DNA from: Phaeacidiphilus oryzae TH49
GTDB taxonomy: Bacteria > Actinomycetota > Actinomycetes > Streptomycetales > Streptomycetaceae
DNA length: 64,000 bases
Direction: 5' to 3'
Assembly: GCF_000744815.1 (NCBI RefSeq)
Contig: NZ_JQMQ01000005.1
Location: 2,922,055-2,986,054 of the forward strand
The translations under genes and the position numbers were made by a program. Positions 8,943 through 18,189 of this stretch are shown piece after piece. The notes beneath the pieces are model-generated. The model had not been told where the DNA came from and made no database searches. It worked only from the letters and a program-made list of their open reading frames with translations. The number at the start of each line of letters is the position of its first letter. Position 1 is the first letter of the stretch.

Positions 8943-10823
8943 TCAGTCGCGCCGGGAGCGGCGGACGGCGTCCGCCACCCGTCGGTGCGCGGCCTCGTCC
9001 TCGGCGGTCTCCTCCTCCGCCGCCGCGTCCTCCTGCGCCAGTTGCAGCGCCTCGCGGACCTCCTCGTCGACCCGGTTGCGGCTGCGGAGGTAGCCCACCA
9101 CGGTGTTGGTCACGGCGACGATCGGCACCGCCACCACCGCGCCGCCGATCCCGGCCACCACCGAGCCGGTGGCCACCGAGAGCACCACCGCCAGCGGGTG
9201 CACCCGCACCGCCCGCCCGAGGATCAGCGGCTGCAGCACATGGCCCTCGATCTGCTGCACCGCGATCAGCACCACCAGCACCATCAGCGCGGTGAACACC
9301 CCGTGGGTGACCAGGCCGATCAGCACCGCGATCGTCCCGGTGACCAGCGCCCCGATCAGCGGGACGAAGGCGCCCAGGAAGATGATCACCGCGAGCGGCA
9401 CCGCCAGCGGCACCCCCAGCAGGTAGATCCCTATCCCGATGCAGACCGAGTCGATGAAGGCGACCAGCACCGTCCCGCGGACGTAGCTGGTCAGCGTGTG
9501 CCAGGCGCGCGGGCCCGCGCCGGCCAGCGCCATCCGCGCCCCGGTCGGGAAGAGCCGCAGCACCCAGCCCCAGATCCGGGCCCCGTCGTAGATCAGGAAG
9601 AAGGTACAGAAGGCCGCCAGCACCACGCCGGTGAGCACCTCGACCACGATCGAGACGGTGGAGAAGCCGAACTGGGTGATCTGGTCGCTGTTGGTGCCGA
9701 CCGCCTTGGACAGCTGGGAGGCGAACTGGTTGATCTGGGTGTCGGTCAGATGCAGCGGGCCGTGGATGAGCCAGCCGCGCACCTGGTTGATCCCGGTCTG
9801 GAGATGCCCGGTGACCTGGCCGAGGTTGGTGCTGACCTGCCAGCCGACGAACCAGCCGACCAGGCCGATGCCGCAGAGCCCGCCGAGGAAGACGGTCGCC
9901 GCGGCCACCGCCCGGGGCGCCCCGGCGTCCCTCAGCCGCACCACGGTGGGCTGCAGCAGCGCGCTGATCAGCAACGCCGCCATGAACGCCAGGGTGACCA
10001 CCTTCAGGTCGGTGATCACCTTGAAGACGATGTACAGCCCGGCGGCGACCAGCAGCAGCCGCCAGGTGGTGGAGGCCGCGACCCGCAGCCCCCACGGCAC
10101 CGCCTCGGCCGGGTCGTCCGGCCGGTCCGGGTAGCGGGTCTCGCCGCGGCCGGGCGCCCCGCGCCCCGCGTACGCCGGGCCGGCGTTCCCTGGGCCCGCG
10201 GGGGCGGGCCCTCCGGCGACGGGCGCCAGGACGCTCGCACCGCCCGCCGTTCCCCCGGAGGCGGCGGCGGGGGCATCGGCGGCCGCACCGGCACCCGCAC
10301 CCGCAGCACCGGTGGTAGCGGAGGATTCCGGATGCGCCGGCGCCCGGGCCTCGCCGCGCGCCCGTCCATCGCCCGGGGCGCCCCGCTCCGCGTCCGCCCC
10401 GACGGCCTCGTGCTCCGTTCCCGCCGCCGCCCCCGCCTGATCGTTCCGTCCGACGCCGTGGTCCCCTGACCCGCCGTCAGCCCGCCCAGCGGTCCCGGCG
10501 GTCCCGGCGGGCCCGCCCGGCGCGGCGGCCGTGGCGCCGTTCTCCGTCCCGGCCGCCTCACCGCCCCCGCCCTCCGGATAGGGGTACGGGTACGGGTAGC
10601 CGGGCGGCGGCGTCGAGGGACGCGGCGGGAAGGCCGGTCTCGGCGGCACGGACGGCTTGGGCGGCAGCGGCGCGTGCGCGGCCCGCGCGGCCTCGTCGGC
10701 CCGCCGTTCCGCCTCGCGCAGCAGCTCGTCGGCGCGCCTGCGGCGGTTCTCGATGGCCTGCCGGGTGCGGGACACGGCGGAGGCCCCCCACTCGATCGGT
10801 CCCCAACGCCCCAGCCGCGCCAT
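8943..10823 (-). CDS. AI-2E family transporter (PerM/TqsA-like permease) with long N-terminal extension
   Basis: 626 residues. The C-terminal portion (about 235-585) is the eight-helix UPF0118/AI-2E transporter domain: conserved PLIGALVTG and the VQQIEGHVLQPLILG motif are visible. The first ~230 residues are cytoplasmic and low-complexity, rich in Ala/Gly/Pro with repeated PPRPAFPPRP and YPYPYPYP stretches after an N-terminal arginine-rich helix. Family members export small molecules or act in Na+/H+ exchange; the substrate is unknown here. The ATG at 10823 follows GGAGGGG. It stands alone, convergent with ahpCD. Confidence 0.85.
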   Translation of the reverse strand: MARLGRWGPIEWGASAVSRTRQAIENRRRRADELLREAERRADEAARAAHAPLPPKPSVPPRPAFPPRPSTPPPGYPYPYPYPEGGGGEAAGTENGATAAAPGGPAGTAGTAGRADGGSGDHGVGRNDQAGAAAGTEHEAVGADAERGAPGDGRARGEARAPAHPESSATTGAAGAGAGAAADAPAAASGGTAGGASVLAPVAGGPAPAGPGNAGPAYAGRGAPGRGETRYPDRPDDPAEAVPWGLRVAASTTWRLLLVAAGLYIVFKVITDLKVVTLAFMAALLISALLQPTVVRLRDAGAPRAVAAATVFLGGLCGIGLVGWFVGWQVSTNLGQVTGHLQTGINQVRGWLIHGPLHLTDTQINQFASQLSKAVGTNSDQITQFGFSTVSIVVEVLTGVVLAAFCTFFLIYDGARIWGWVLRLFPTGARMALAGAGPRAWHTLTSYVRGTVLVAFIDSVCIGIGIYLLGVPLAVPLAVIIFLGAFVPLIGALVTGTIAVLIGLVTHGVFTALMVLVVLIAVQQIEGHVLQPLILGRAVRVHPLAVVLSVATGSVVAGIGGAVVAVPIVAVTNTVVGYLRSRNRVDEEVREALQLAQEDAAAEEETAEDEAAHRRVADAVRRSRRD

Positions 10824-11183
10824 CCCCTGCCCTCCCCGTCCCGCCGCCGGCCGCGCCGGCAGTCGGACTGCTCCTGCCCACTAGCTTGCTTTCCCTCTTG
10901 CCTTCCCTGCGGGAACCGTACCCTCCCGGACCTCCGTTTCGGAGGTTTGACCGGGTGACGCCAAGGGAAGGCCCAGTTTTGACGGCGTCCGCACACAACG
11001 CCGTCCGTCCATCGCCGACCGGCTCCCCCGCTCCGGAAGACCCCTTCCAGCCTTCCGCCCCGGCTCGGAACGGCCCGGGCGATGGCTCTCAAAGGTGGTG
11101 GAGAGAACGCGGAAGCCCCCGACCGGACAGGGGTCGGGGGCTTCGGCGTGCCTAGGGCGGTACGCGCGGGTACTACCTCGGGA
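10824..11183. promoter_or_regulatory. Intergenic region holding the permease promoter and the SLT-gene terminator
   Basis: No convincing gene. It contains a perfect hairpin or operator ACCTCC-GTTTC-GGAGGT at 10930-10946, about 110 bases upstream of the AI-2E permease start, and the terminator at 11112-11144. The short frames here lack homologue-like composition. Confidence 0.5.
11112..11144 (-). terminator. Terminator of the SLT-domain gene
   Basis: GAAGCCCCCGACC (11112-11124) pairs with GGTCGGGGGCTTC (11132-11144) around a 7-base loop, 40 bases past the minus-strand stop at 11184. Confidence 0.85.
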
Positions 11184-11885
11184 TCAGTACCAGTTGTGCG
11201 CTTCCCAGAAGGACTGGGCGGAACAGGGGCTCCCGTAGCGGGAGTTCATGTAGGACAGACCCCACTTGATCTGGGTGGCGGGGTTGGTCTGCCAGTCGGA
11301 GCCGGCCGAGGCCATCTTGCTCCCCGGCAGGGCCTGCACCAGGCCGTACGCACCCGTCGAGGCGTTGGTCGCCTTGTAGTTCCAGCCGCTCTCGTGCGAG
11401 ACGATCCACGAGAAGCACTGGTACTGGGTGCTGTCACCGATGATGGACTGCGCCATCGCCTGGATGCCGGAGACGCTGTAGTCCTGGGTGAGCGCCGCAC
11501 GGGCCGCGGCCTTCGCCGCCGCCTCCTGCTTCGCCTTCTCCTCGGCAGCGGCCTTGGCTGCCGCGGCCTTCTCCGCGGCTACCTGCTTGGCCTTCGCAGC
11601 TTCAGCGGCCTTCTGGCGCGCGGCTTCCGCCGCCGCCTTCTGCGCCGCAGCCTCCGCGGCGGACTGCTGTGCATCCGCCTGCTTGGAGATGTTGTCGCTG
11701 ACGGTCTGCGCCTGCGCTCCGGAGGGGATGTCGGCGAGGAGGGTGCTGCCTGCCACATCCGCCGTCGGCTGCTCGTTGACGTGCTGCGTCGTCTCGCTTC
11801 CCGAGGCGACGCCGACTACGGCGCCTACGGCGGTGACGGCGGTGGCCGAGGCCACTGCGACACCCCGGACCGAGATCCGGTTCAC
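11184..11885 (-). CDS. Secreted transglycosylase SLT-domain protein
   Basis: 233 residues from the GTG at 11885, which has GGAAGG six bases upstream; the longer frame to 12134 has no such signal. An N-terminal signal peptide (RISVRGVAVASATAVTAVGAVVGVA) is followed by a long Ala/Lys/Glu-rich coiled coil (about 60-150, repeats of AAEAAAQKAAAEAARQKAAE type). A compact C-terminal lytic transglycosylase-like domain contains SWIVSHESGWNYKATN, with the catalytic-type Glu, then GAYGLVQALPG. It presumably cleaves peptidoglycan outside the membrane. This class is common in streptomycetes and often linked to spore germination. Confidence 0.85.
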   Translation of the reverse strand: MNRISVRGVAVASATAVTAVGAVVGVASGSETTQHVNEQPTADVAGSTLLADIPSGAQAQTVSDNISKQADAQQSAAEAAAQKAAAEAARQKAAEAAKAKQVAAEKAAAAKAAAEEKAKQEAAAKAAARAALTQDYSVSGIQAMAQSIIGDSTQYQCFSWIVSHESGWNYKATNASTGAYGLVQALPGSKMASAGSDWQTNPATQIKWGLSYMNSRYGSPCSAQSFWEAHNWY

Positions 11886-12393
11886 ACGGTTTCCTTCCAG
11901 CATCGCCCGCATGGTGACCGCACGGACGAACCCCGCCCCTGACACGGGCCTCCCTAGATCTTTCGGGTCACAGGAGGCGCTGGCCCGGTGCGACTCGCCG
12001 GTGAGGGCGAAACGCGGTAACTGCTTCGGGCGGCGTACGGCTGGTCCATCTTCAGTTCTCGTTGCACACAAGTCACGCCGTACGCGGGGCCTGACAGAAC
12101 CCACACACTGCCCGACCGAGACGCGTTCACGCAATTCTCAGTTGCGTGGCAAAGCTCACACGGCGTACAGCAGAGGAGTTTGTGCGATTAGCGGGCGGCG
12201 CCCCGGCGGCCGGATTACGATCGGGAAACTTTGCCCTCCACCCCTACCGCACAGGCGTTCTGACGCCTTTTCAGGTCGGCGGCGCGGCCGTGAGCTGCGG
12301 TCATCACGGAACGCCGACGCGCGGTCCCCCGAGGGTATCGGAGGACCGCGCGCCGGCCTGCGCGGGGGTCGCCCTTCCTGGGCTGACCCGGTA
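11886..12393. promoter_or_regulatory. Long leader/promoter region of the SLT gene with a 7-7-7 inverted repeat
   Basis: A 508-base gap without a gene. CACGCAA (12128-12134) and TTGCGTG (12142-12148) form a perfect inverted repeat with a 7-base spacer, about 245 bases upstream of the SLT start and a candidate operator. I looked for the cyclic-di-AMP riboswitch consensus, as at 63.2-63.4 kb, and did not find it. The right end holds the phoH terminator. Confidence 0.5.
12318..12352 (-). terminator. Terminator of the PhoH gene
   Basis: CGCGCGGTCC (12318-12327) and GGACCGCGCG (12343-12352) form a perfect 10-base stem 42 bases past the stop at 12394. Confidence 0.8.
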
Positions 12394-13725
12394 TCAGATG
12401 TGCGGCTCCTCAAGCATCTCGGTGACGAGCGCGGCGATCGGCGAGCGCTCCGACCGGTTGAGGGTGATATGGGCGAAAAGCGGATGCCCCTTCAACTTCT
12501 CGACCACGGCGACGACTCCGTCGTACCGGCCGACCCTCAGGTTGTCCCGCTGGGCCACGTCGTGGGTGAGCACCACCCGCGAGCCGGTACCGATCCGGGA
12601 GAGCACGGTGAGCAGTACGTTGCGCTCCAGCGACTGGGCCTCGTCGACGATGACGAAGGCGTCGTGCAGCGAGCGCCCGCGGATGTGGGTGAGCGGCAGC
12701 ACCTCCAGCATCCCGCGGGCCACGATCTCCTCGATCACCTCGGTGGCGGTGACCGCGCCCAGGGTGTCGAAGACCGCCTGCGCCCAGGGGCCCATCTTCT
12801 CCGCCTCGGTCCCCGGCAGGTAGCCGAGGTCCTGGCCGCCCACCGCGTAGAGCGGGCGGAAGACCATCACCTTCCGGTGCTGGCGCCGCTCCAGGACGGC
12901 CTCCAGGCCGGCGCAGAGCGCCATCGCGGACTTGCCGGTGCCGGCCCTGCCGCCCAGCGAGACGATCCCCACGTCCGGATCGAGGAGCAGATCGAGGGCG
13001 ATCCGCTGCTCCGCGCTGCGCCCGCGCAGCCCGAACGCCTCCCGGTCCCCGCGGACCAGCCGGACCCTCCCGTCCGGGGCGACCCGCCCGAGCGCCTTGC
13101 CGCGCTCGGAGGTGAGGACCAGGCCGGTGTGCACCGGCAGGTCCTCGACGCCCGGGACGTCGAAGAGGTCGACCGACTCCTCGGCGAACAGGGTGTCGAT
13201 CTGCTCGCCGGAGACGGTGAACTCGGACATCCCGGTCCAGCCGGAGGTGACCGCGAGTTCGGCCCGGTACTCCTCGGCCACCAGGCCGACCGAGCTCGCC
13301 TTCACCCGCAGCGGCAGGTCCTTGGAGACCACGGTGACGTCGAACCCCTCGGCCTGCAGGTTGCGGGCCACGGCGAGGATCCGGGTGTCGGAGTCCCCGA
13401 GCCGGTAGCCGCTCGGCAGGATCGAGGGGTCGGAGTGGTTGAGCTCGACACGCAGTGTTCCGCCGACCCCGCCCACCGGGATGGGCGCGTCCAGGCGCCC
13501 GTACTGCACCCGGAGGTCGTCCAGCAGGCGCAGGGCCTGCCGGGCGAAATAACCGAGTTCGGGGTGGTGGCGCTTGGCCTCCAGTTCGGTGACCACGACC
13601 ACCGGGAGCACGACCTCGTGCTCCTCGAAGCGGGTCATGGCGACCGGATCGGCCAGAAGCACACTGGTGTCGAGAACGTACGTGCGCCGGTCGTTCGCCT
13701 TCCGGCGGCTCTTGGTGCTGGCCAC
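12394..13725 (-). CDS. PIN - PhoH fusion ATPase (PhoH2-like)
   Basis: 443 residues. Residues about 15-150 form a PIN-type ribonuclease domain: [12 protein letters not shown] supplies the first acidic residue, with [18 protein letters not shown] and VTVVSKD as later acidic positions. Residues about 230-440 are a PhoH P-loop ATPase with Walker [13 protein letters not shown], the [17 protein letters not shown] segment, Walker [10 protein letters not shown] and a GSRVVLTHD motif. Known mycobacterial PhoH2 proteins of this architecture are ATP-driven RNA helicase/RNases. No antitoxin-like small gene is seen next to it. Monocistronic. Confidence 0.9.
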   Translation of the reverse strand: MASTKSRRKANDRRTYVLDTSVLLADPVAMTRFEEHEVVLPVVVVTELEAKRHHPELGYFARQALRLLDDLRVQYGRLDAPIPVGGVGGTLRVELNHSDPSILPSGYRLGDSDTRILAVARNLQAEGFDVTVVSKDLPLRVKASSVGLVAEEYRAELAVTSGWTGMSEFTVSGEQIDTLFAEESVDLFDVPGVEDLPVHTGLVLTSERGKALGRVAPDGRVRLVRGDREAFGLRGRSAEQRIALDLLLDPDVGIVSLGGRAGTGKSAMALCAGLEAVLERRQHRKVMVFRPLYAVGGQDLGYLPGTEAEKMGPWAQAVFDTLGAVTATEVIEEIVARGMLEVLPLTHIRGRSLHDAFVIVDEAQSLERNVLLTVLSRIGTGSRVVLTHDVAQRDNLRVGRYDGVVAVVEKLKGHPLFAHITLNRSERSPIAALVTEMLEEPHI

Positions 13726-13981
13726 AAAGCCTCCCGGGCGGACGGCCTCGTGCCGTCCGCTTTCTCACCGGCACCTGCGGCCCCGGTGGCCGAGGTCACG
13801 GTCTGCGCTGAGTATTCCCCTCAGGCGCAGAACGCATGCCCGGCAACGGGAACTGACGCCCCCTCGGTTTCTGGAGTTTGCCCAGGTGAACGGGCGGGCA
13901 ATAGCTCTTTTCCGGGCAGTTCGCGGCTCGGCGGGCGGGCGGGGCCCGCCGCGCACCGCCCGGCGGGCGGCCGAGGGGGCG

Positions 13982-14776
13982 TCAACCCCCGTAGCGGCGG
14001 TGCCGGTTGGCGTAGTCGCGCAGCGCGCGCAGGAAGTCCACCTTGCGGAAGGCCGGCCAGTAAGCCTCGCAGAAGTAGAACTCGGAGTGGGCGCTCTGCC
14101 AGAGGAGGAAGCCGGAGACGCGCTGCTCGCCCGAGGTGCGGATGATCAGGTCCGGGTCGGGCTGCCCACTGGTGTAGAGATGGCGGGCGATGTCCTCCAT
14201 CTCCAGGGACTCGGCCAGCTCCTCCAGGGTGCCGCCGTTGGCGGCCTGCTCGTGCACCAGGGCGCGCACGGCGTCCCGGATCTCGTAGCGCCCGCCGTAG
14301 CAGACGGCGACGTTCACGAGTATCCCGGTGGACTCGGCGGTGGCCTGGCCGGCCTCCTTGAGGACGGTCGCGGTGTGCTCCGGCAGCAGGTCGAGCGCGC
14401 CGACCGGGTTGACCCGCCAGCGCGGCGCCGCGGCGGCGAGGTCGCGCACGGCGTCCTCGATGATGCCGAGCAGCGGGCGGAGCTCCTCCTCCGGGCGGTT
14501 CAGGTTGTCGGTGGAGAGCAGCCACAGGGTGACCACCTCGACACCGGTCTCCTCGCACCAGCCCAGCAGGTCGCGGATGCGGTCGGCGCCCTTGCGGTGG
14601 CCGTCCGCGGTGGACATCCCGGCCTGCTTGGCCCAGCGGCGGTTGCCGTCCAGCATCACTCCGACGTGCCGGGGCACCTGGCGCGGATCGAGGTGCGCCT
14701 CGACCCGGCGCCCGTAGGTTCCGTACACGAGGGTCGAGAGACCCGGAGTGCGATAGACGAGATCCCGCAGGCCCAT
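13982..14776 (-). CDS. uppS: Isoprenyl (cis-prenyl) transferase, UppS family
   Basis: 264 residues. It condenses isopentenyl diphosphate onto an allylic diphosphate with Z geometry to make the polyprenyl lipid carrier for wall synthesis. HVGVMLDGNRRWAKQ contains the catalytic Asp, followed by GHRKGADR, the TLWLLSTDNLNR segment, and the C-terminal DLIIRTSGEQRVSGFLLWQ and SEFYF motifs. The ATG at 14776 follows GAGGAGGGG. Whether it is the long-chain undecaprenyl enzyme or a short-chain farnesyl type, as in some actinobacteria with two paralogues, cannot be read from the sequence. Confidence 0.92.
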   Translation of the reverse strand: MGLRDLVYRTPGLSTLVYGTYGRRVEAHLDPRQVPRHVGVMLDGNRRWAKQAGMSTADGHRKGADRIRDLLGWCEETGVEVVTLWLLSTDNLNRPEEELRPLLGIIEDAVRDLAAAAPRWRVNPVGALDLLPEHTATVLKEAGQATAESTGILVNVAVCYGGRYEIRDAVRALVHEQAANGGTLEELAESLEMEDIARHLYTSGQPDPDLIIRTSGEQRVSGFLLWQSAHSEFYFCEAYWPAFRKVDFLRALRDYANRHRRYGG

Positions 14777-15006
14777 GGTTGCCAACCCCTCCTCAGGGCA
14801 GGGGATGCCCTTCGCACAGCGCGTATGTCGGTCAACGCGCACGCAGCATCCGACGAATCCCCGTCGCCCCCGGCGAAACACCATACCGTCCGTGGGGAAA
14901 CGGTCCGAACGCTCCGCCTCCGGGACCGCGGCGGGCGGGAGCGCGCGGGTGCGCATAGTCTTCCGTGGCGGACCGCGATCAACTGGGAAAGGCGAGACCT
15001 CTTCAT

Positions 15007-16032
15007 ATGATCCCCACCCCGTACCGCCCGGCCGAGGACCGATACAGCGGCAGCATGGCCTACCGCAGGACCGGCCGGAGCGGTCTCAAGCTCCCCGAGA
15101 TCTCCCTCGGGCTGTGGCACAACTTCGGCGACGACAAGCCGTTCGAGACGCAGCGGGCGATCCTCCGCCGCGCCTTCGACCTCGGCGTCACCCATTTCGA
15201 CCTGGCCAACAACTACGGCCCGCCGTACGGCTCGGCGGAGACCAACTTCGGCCGGCACCTGCGGGACGACTTCCGCCCGTACCGGGACGAGCTGGTCCTC
15301 TCCACCAAGGCGGGCTACGACATGTGGCCGGGCCCGTACGGCGAGTGGGGCTCGCTGAAGTACCTCACCGCCTCGCTCGACCAGTCGCTGCGGCGGATGG
15401 GCCTGGAGTACGTCGACATCTTCTACTCCCACCGGCCGGACCCGAACACCCCGCTGGAGGAGACGATGGCCGCGCTGGCCCGCGCGGTCCAGCAGGGCAA
15501 GGCGCTGTACGTCGGCATCTCCTCCTACACCGCCTCGCAGACCCGGGAGGCGGCGCGGATCCTCCGCGAGATGGGCGTGCCGCTGCTGATCCACCAGCCC
15601 TCGTACTCGATCGTCAACCGGTGGGTCGAGGACGACGGCCTGCTGGACACGCTGGAGGCGGTCGGCGCCGGAATGATCGGCTTCGCGCCGCTGGCGCAGG
15701 GGCTGCTGACCGGCCGCTATCTGAAGGGGATCCCGGAGGACTCGCGGGCCGCGGCGGGCAAGTCGCTCGACCCCGGGCTGCTGTCGGAGGAGAACGTCAC
15801 CCGGTTGCGCGGGCTGAACGCGATCGCCGAGCGGCGCGGGCAGACGCTCGCGCAGATGGCTCTGACCTGGGTGCTGCGTGACCCGCGGGTCACCTCCGCG
15901 CTGATCGGGGCGTCCTCGGTGGCCCAGCTGGAGCAGAACATCGCGGCGCTGAAGGCCGCGCCGCTGAGCCAGGAGGAACTCGCGGAGATCGACGGCTACG
16001 CCCTCTCCGGCAAGGTCAACATCTGGGGCTGA
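15007..16032 (+). CDS. Aldo/keto reductase, YghZ-like
   Basis: 341 residues, a (beta/alpha)8 NADPH-dependent oxidoreductase of the AKR14/YghZ group, whose E. coli member reduces L-glyceraldehyde-3-phosphate and methylglyoxal. The catalytic tetrad is visible: Asp and Tyr in FDLANNYGPPYG, Lys in STKAGYDM, His in FYSHRPDP. C-terminal ALIGASSVAQLEQN is the NADPH-binding signature. The ATG at 15007 is preferred over an upstream frame because GGAAAGGCGAG precedes it. It is divergent from the prenyltransferase. Confidence 0.9.
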   Translation: MIPTPYRPAEDRYSGSMAYRRTGRSGLKLPEISLGLWHNFGDDKPFETQRAILRRAFDLGVTHFDLANNYGPPYGSAETNFGRHLRDDFRPYRDELVLSTKAGYDMWPGPYGEWGSLKYLTASLDQSLRRMGLEYVDIFYSHRPDPNTPLEETMAALARAVQQGKALYVGISSYTASQTREAARILREMGVPLLIHQPSYSIVNRWVEDDGLLDTLEAVGAGMIGFAPLAQGLLTGRYLKGIPEDSRAAAGKSLDPGLLSEENVTRLRGLNAIAERRGQTLAQMALTWVLRDPRVTSALIGASSVAQLEQNIAALKAAPLSQEELAEIDGYALSGKVNIWG

Positions 16033-16065
16033 CGCCCCGGGGGTCGCGCGTGAGCCCGAAGGGCG

Positions 16066-16200
16066 AAAAAGGGGCGCGGGGAACTGCGCGCCCGGCCACT
16101 TACGGTCCGCAGTCGGCAGCGGAGTCCGGGTTGCAACCCGGTGCCCGTTGCCGGGTGCGGCACCGTTCGCGGCGGGCCGCGCAGTTCCCCGCGCCCCTGG
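16066..16200. repeat. Intergenic repeat, copy 3
   Basis: GGGGCGCGGGGAACTGCGCG near 16070 and its inverted partner CGCGCAGTTCCCCGCGCCCC near 16178-16197 flank a centre (CGGAGTCCGGGTTGCAACCC) almost identical to copy 4 at about 60,900. It lies between convergent genes. Confidence 0.75.
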
Positions 16201-16271
16201 ATCGCCCTTCGGGCTCACCGGGGCCCGGGGCGGGCAGCCCCGGAAGAAACGGCGAAAGGGCGGGGCCGGGG

Positions 16272-16748
16272 CTAATGAGAAGAGGCCAGCGCCACGGCCA
16301 GCGCCGTCCCCGCCACCAGGAACGGGCCGAAGGGGATGGGATCCCCCAGTCTCGCGCGGCCCGCCGCGACCAGTAGCAGGCCCGCCACCCCCGCCAGCAG
16401 GAAGCCCACGAAGACCCCCACCAGCACGGCCCCCCACCCGTACCAGCCCAGCGCGGCGCCCAGCGTCAGCGCCAGCTTCGCGTCGCCGAGGCCCATCGGC
16501 GCCACCAGCGCCACCGCCCAGAAGGCGATCCCCAGCACCCCCGCCGCGATCAGCGCCCGCACCGCGGACCCGCTGCGATCGCCGAGCGCCCCGGCCGCGC
16601 CCAGCAGCACCAGCGTTCCCAGCGCCCCCGGAAGGGTGAGCCGGTCCGGCAGCCGGCGCTCCCGCAGGTCGATCACGGCCGCCGGCAGCGCGAACCCCGC
16701 GCCCCACAGCAACCCCAGGTCATGCCAGGCCCACAGTCCCGACGCCAT
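16272..16748 (-). CDS. Prepilin leader peptidase (A24 family)
   Basis: 158 residues, five to six membrane helices, the short TadV/PilD-core form without an N-terminal methyltransferase domain. The two catalytic aspartates of family A24 are present, in VIDLRERRLPD (after helix 1) and in GLGDAKLALTLG. It would cleave type IV/Flp prepilins at the membrane. No pilin or tad assembly genes lie in the window, so its substrate must be encoded elsewhere. The ATG at 16748 is taken; the frame runs open far upstream only because of GC content. Confidence 0.83.
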   Translation of the reverse strand: MASGLWAWHDLGLLWGAGFALPAAVIDLRERRLPDRLTLPGALGTLVLLGAAGALGDRSGSAVRALIAAGVLGIAFWAVALVAPMGLGDAKLALTLGAALGWYGWGAVLVGVFVGFLLAGVAGLLLVAAGRARLGDPIPFGPFLVAGTALAVALASSH

Positions 16749-16841
16749 CGCCCACCCCCTGGTTCCGCCGCCCTCCCGTGGCGAAGAACACGGGGAGGAT
16801 CCCTCAGCACTCAGTGTGACCAGCCCGTAAAGTACATACGC

Positions 16842-18056
16842 ATGCAGGTGATCCAGTCGTCCAAACTCGCCAACGTCTGTTACGACATCCGCGGTCCGGT
16901 GCTGGACGAGGCGATGCGGCTCGAGGCGGCGGGCCACCAGATCCTCAAGCTGAACACCGGTAACCCGGCGCCGTTCGGCTTCGAGGCACCGCCCGAGGTC
17001 CTTCAGGACATCATGCGCAACCTCGCCTCGGCCCACGGCTACGGGGACTCCAAGGGGCTCCTCTCGGCCCGCCGCGCGGTGGTGATGCACTACGAGGAGC
17101 GCGGACTGCAGGGCCTGGACGTGGACGACGTCTACCTCGGCAACGGCGTCTCCGAGCTGATCCAGATGGCCATGCAGGCGCTGCTGGACGACGGCGACGA
17201 GGTGCTCGTCCCCGCGCCGGACTACCCGCTGTGGACCGCCTCGGTGTCGCTGGCCGGCGGCACCGCCGTGCACTACCGCTGCGACGAGCAGGCCGACTGG
17301 TACCCGGACCTGGCCGACATCGAGGCGAAGGTCACCGACCGCACCCGCGGCATCGTGGTGATCAACCCGAACAACCCGACCGGAGCGGTCTACCCGGAGG
17401 AGGTGCTGCGCGGGATCGTCGAGATCGCCCGCCGGCACGACCTGATCGTCTACTCCGACGAGATCTACGACAAGATCCTCTACGACGACGCGGTGCACGT
17501 CCCGACCGCCTCGCTCGCCCCCGACCTCCTCTGCGTCACCTTCAACGGCCTCTCCAAGGCCTACCGGGTGGCCGGCTTCCGCTCCGGCTGGATGACCCTC
17601 TCCGGCCGGAAGGACCACGCGTCCAGCTATATCGAAGGCCTGACGATCCTGGCCAACATGCGGCTCTGCGCCAACATGCCGGCCCAGCACGCGGTGGCGG
17701 CGGCGCTCGGCGGGCGGCAGTCGATCCGGGACCTGATCCTGCCGGGCGGCCGGCTGCGCGATCAGCGGGACACCACCTGGAAGCTGCTCAACGAGATCCC
17801 CGGGATCTCCTGCGTGAAGCCGAAGGGCGCGCTGTACGCGTTCCCGCGGATCGATCCGGCCGTCTACAAGATCAAGGACGACCAGCAGTTCGTCTTCGAC
17901 CTGCTGCGCGCCGAGCGGATCCTGGTGGTGCAGGGCACCGGCTTCAACTGGCCGGAACCGGACCACTTCCGGATCGTCACCCTGCCGCGCGCGGAGGAGC
18001 TGGCGGACGCGGTCACCCGGATCGGCTCCTTCCTCCAGGGCTACACGCAGCCGTAG
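16842..18056 (+). CDS. PLP-dependent aminotransferase, alanine-transaminase (AlaA) type
   Basis: 404 residues, class I/II fold. Lysine in FNGLSKAYRVAGFRSGWM carries PLP; NPNNPTGAVYP, the SDEIYDKILYDD cofactor contact and the C-terminal FRIVTLPR arginine are clear. The close match to the AlaA group suggests glutamate-pyruvate aminotransferase activity. There is no ribosome site before the ATG at 16842, but a TAAAGT -10-like element ends 8 bases upstream, so the transcript may be leaderless. Confidence 0.9.
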   Translation: MQVIQSSKLANVCYDIRGPVLDEAMRLEAAGHQILKLNTGNPAPFGFEAPPEVLQDIMRNLASAHGYGDSKGLLSARRAVVMHYEERGLQGLDVDDVYLGNGVSELIQMAMQALLDDGDEVLVPAPDYPLWTASVSLAGGTAVHYRCDEQADWYPDLADIEAKVTDRTRGIVVINPNNPTGAVYPEEVLRGIVEIARRHDLIVYSDEIYDKILYDDAVHVPTASLAPDLLCVTFNGLSKAYRVAGFRSGWMTLSGRKDHASSYIEGLTILANMRLCANMPAQHAVAAALGGRQSIRDLILPGGRLRDQRDTTWKLLNEIPGISCVKPKGALYAFPRIDPAVYKIKDDQQFVFDLLRAERILVVQGTGFNWPEPDHFRIVTLPRAEELADAVTRIGSFLQGYTQP

Positions 18057-18131
18057 CGGCGGGCGCGGCCGGATCAACGGGCGCGGCCGGATCAGCGGGC
18101 GCAACGGGAGCAGCAGGCGCGAATCGCTTTA

Positions 18132-18152
18132 ACTTTAGACGTCGTCTAAAGT
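18132..18152. promoter_or_regulatory. Perfect 21-base palindromic operator upstream of the 18190 gene
   Basis: ACTTTAGACG (18132-18141) and CGTCTAAAGT (18143-18152) are exact reverse complements around a single central base. It lies 38 bases before the start of the small gene at 18190 and includes a TAAAGT (18147-18152) usable as a -10. It does not match an operator I can name. Confidence 0.75.
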
Positions 18153-18189
18153 AGGCTGGGCCGCACCGGATGACCCAAGGAGGTCAGCC

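Noticed and set aside
11886-12300. Cyclic-di-AMP riboswitch in the leader of the SLT gene
   Set aside because: Lacks the GGGGTGAA and CCGACAGCT-ACC elements seen at 63.3 kb.
11488-14145. 885-codon plus-strand open frame
   Set aside because: Runs antisense through the SLT and PhoH genes, both with clear motifs.
16272-18104. Minus-strand 610-codon frame over the aminotransferase
   Set aside because: The N-terminal part is a shadow of the aminotransferase; only the prepilin peptidase (158 codons) is real.
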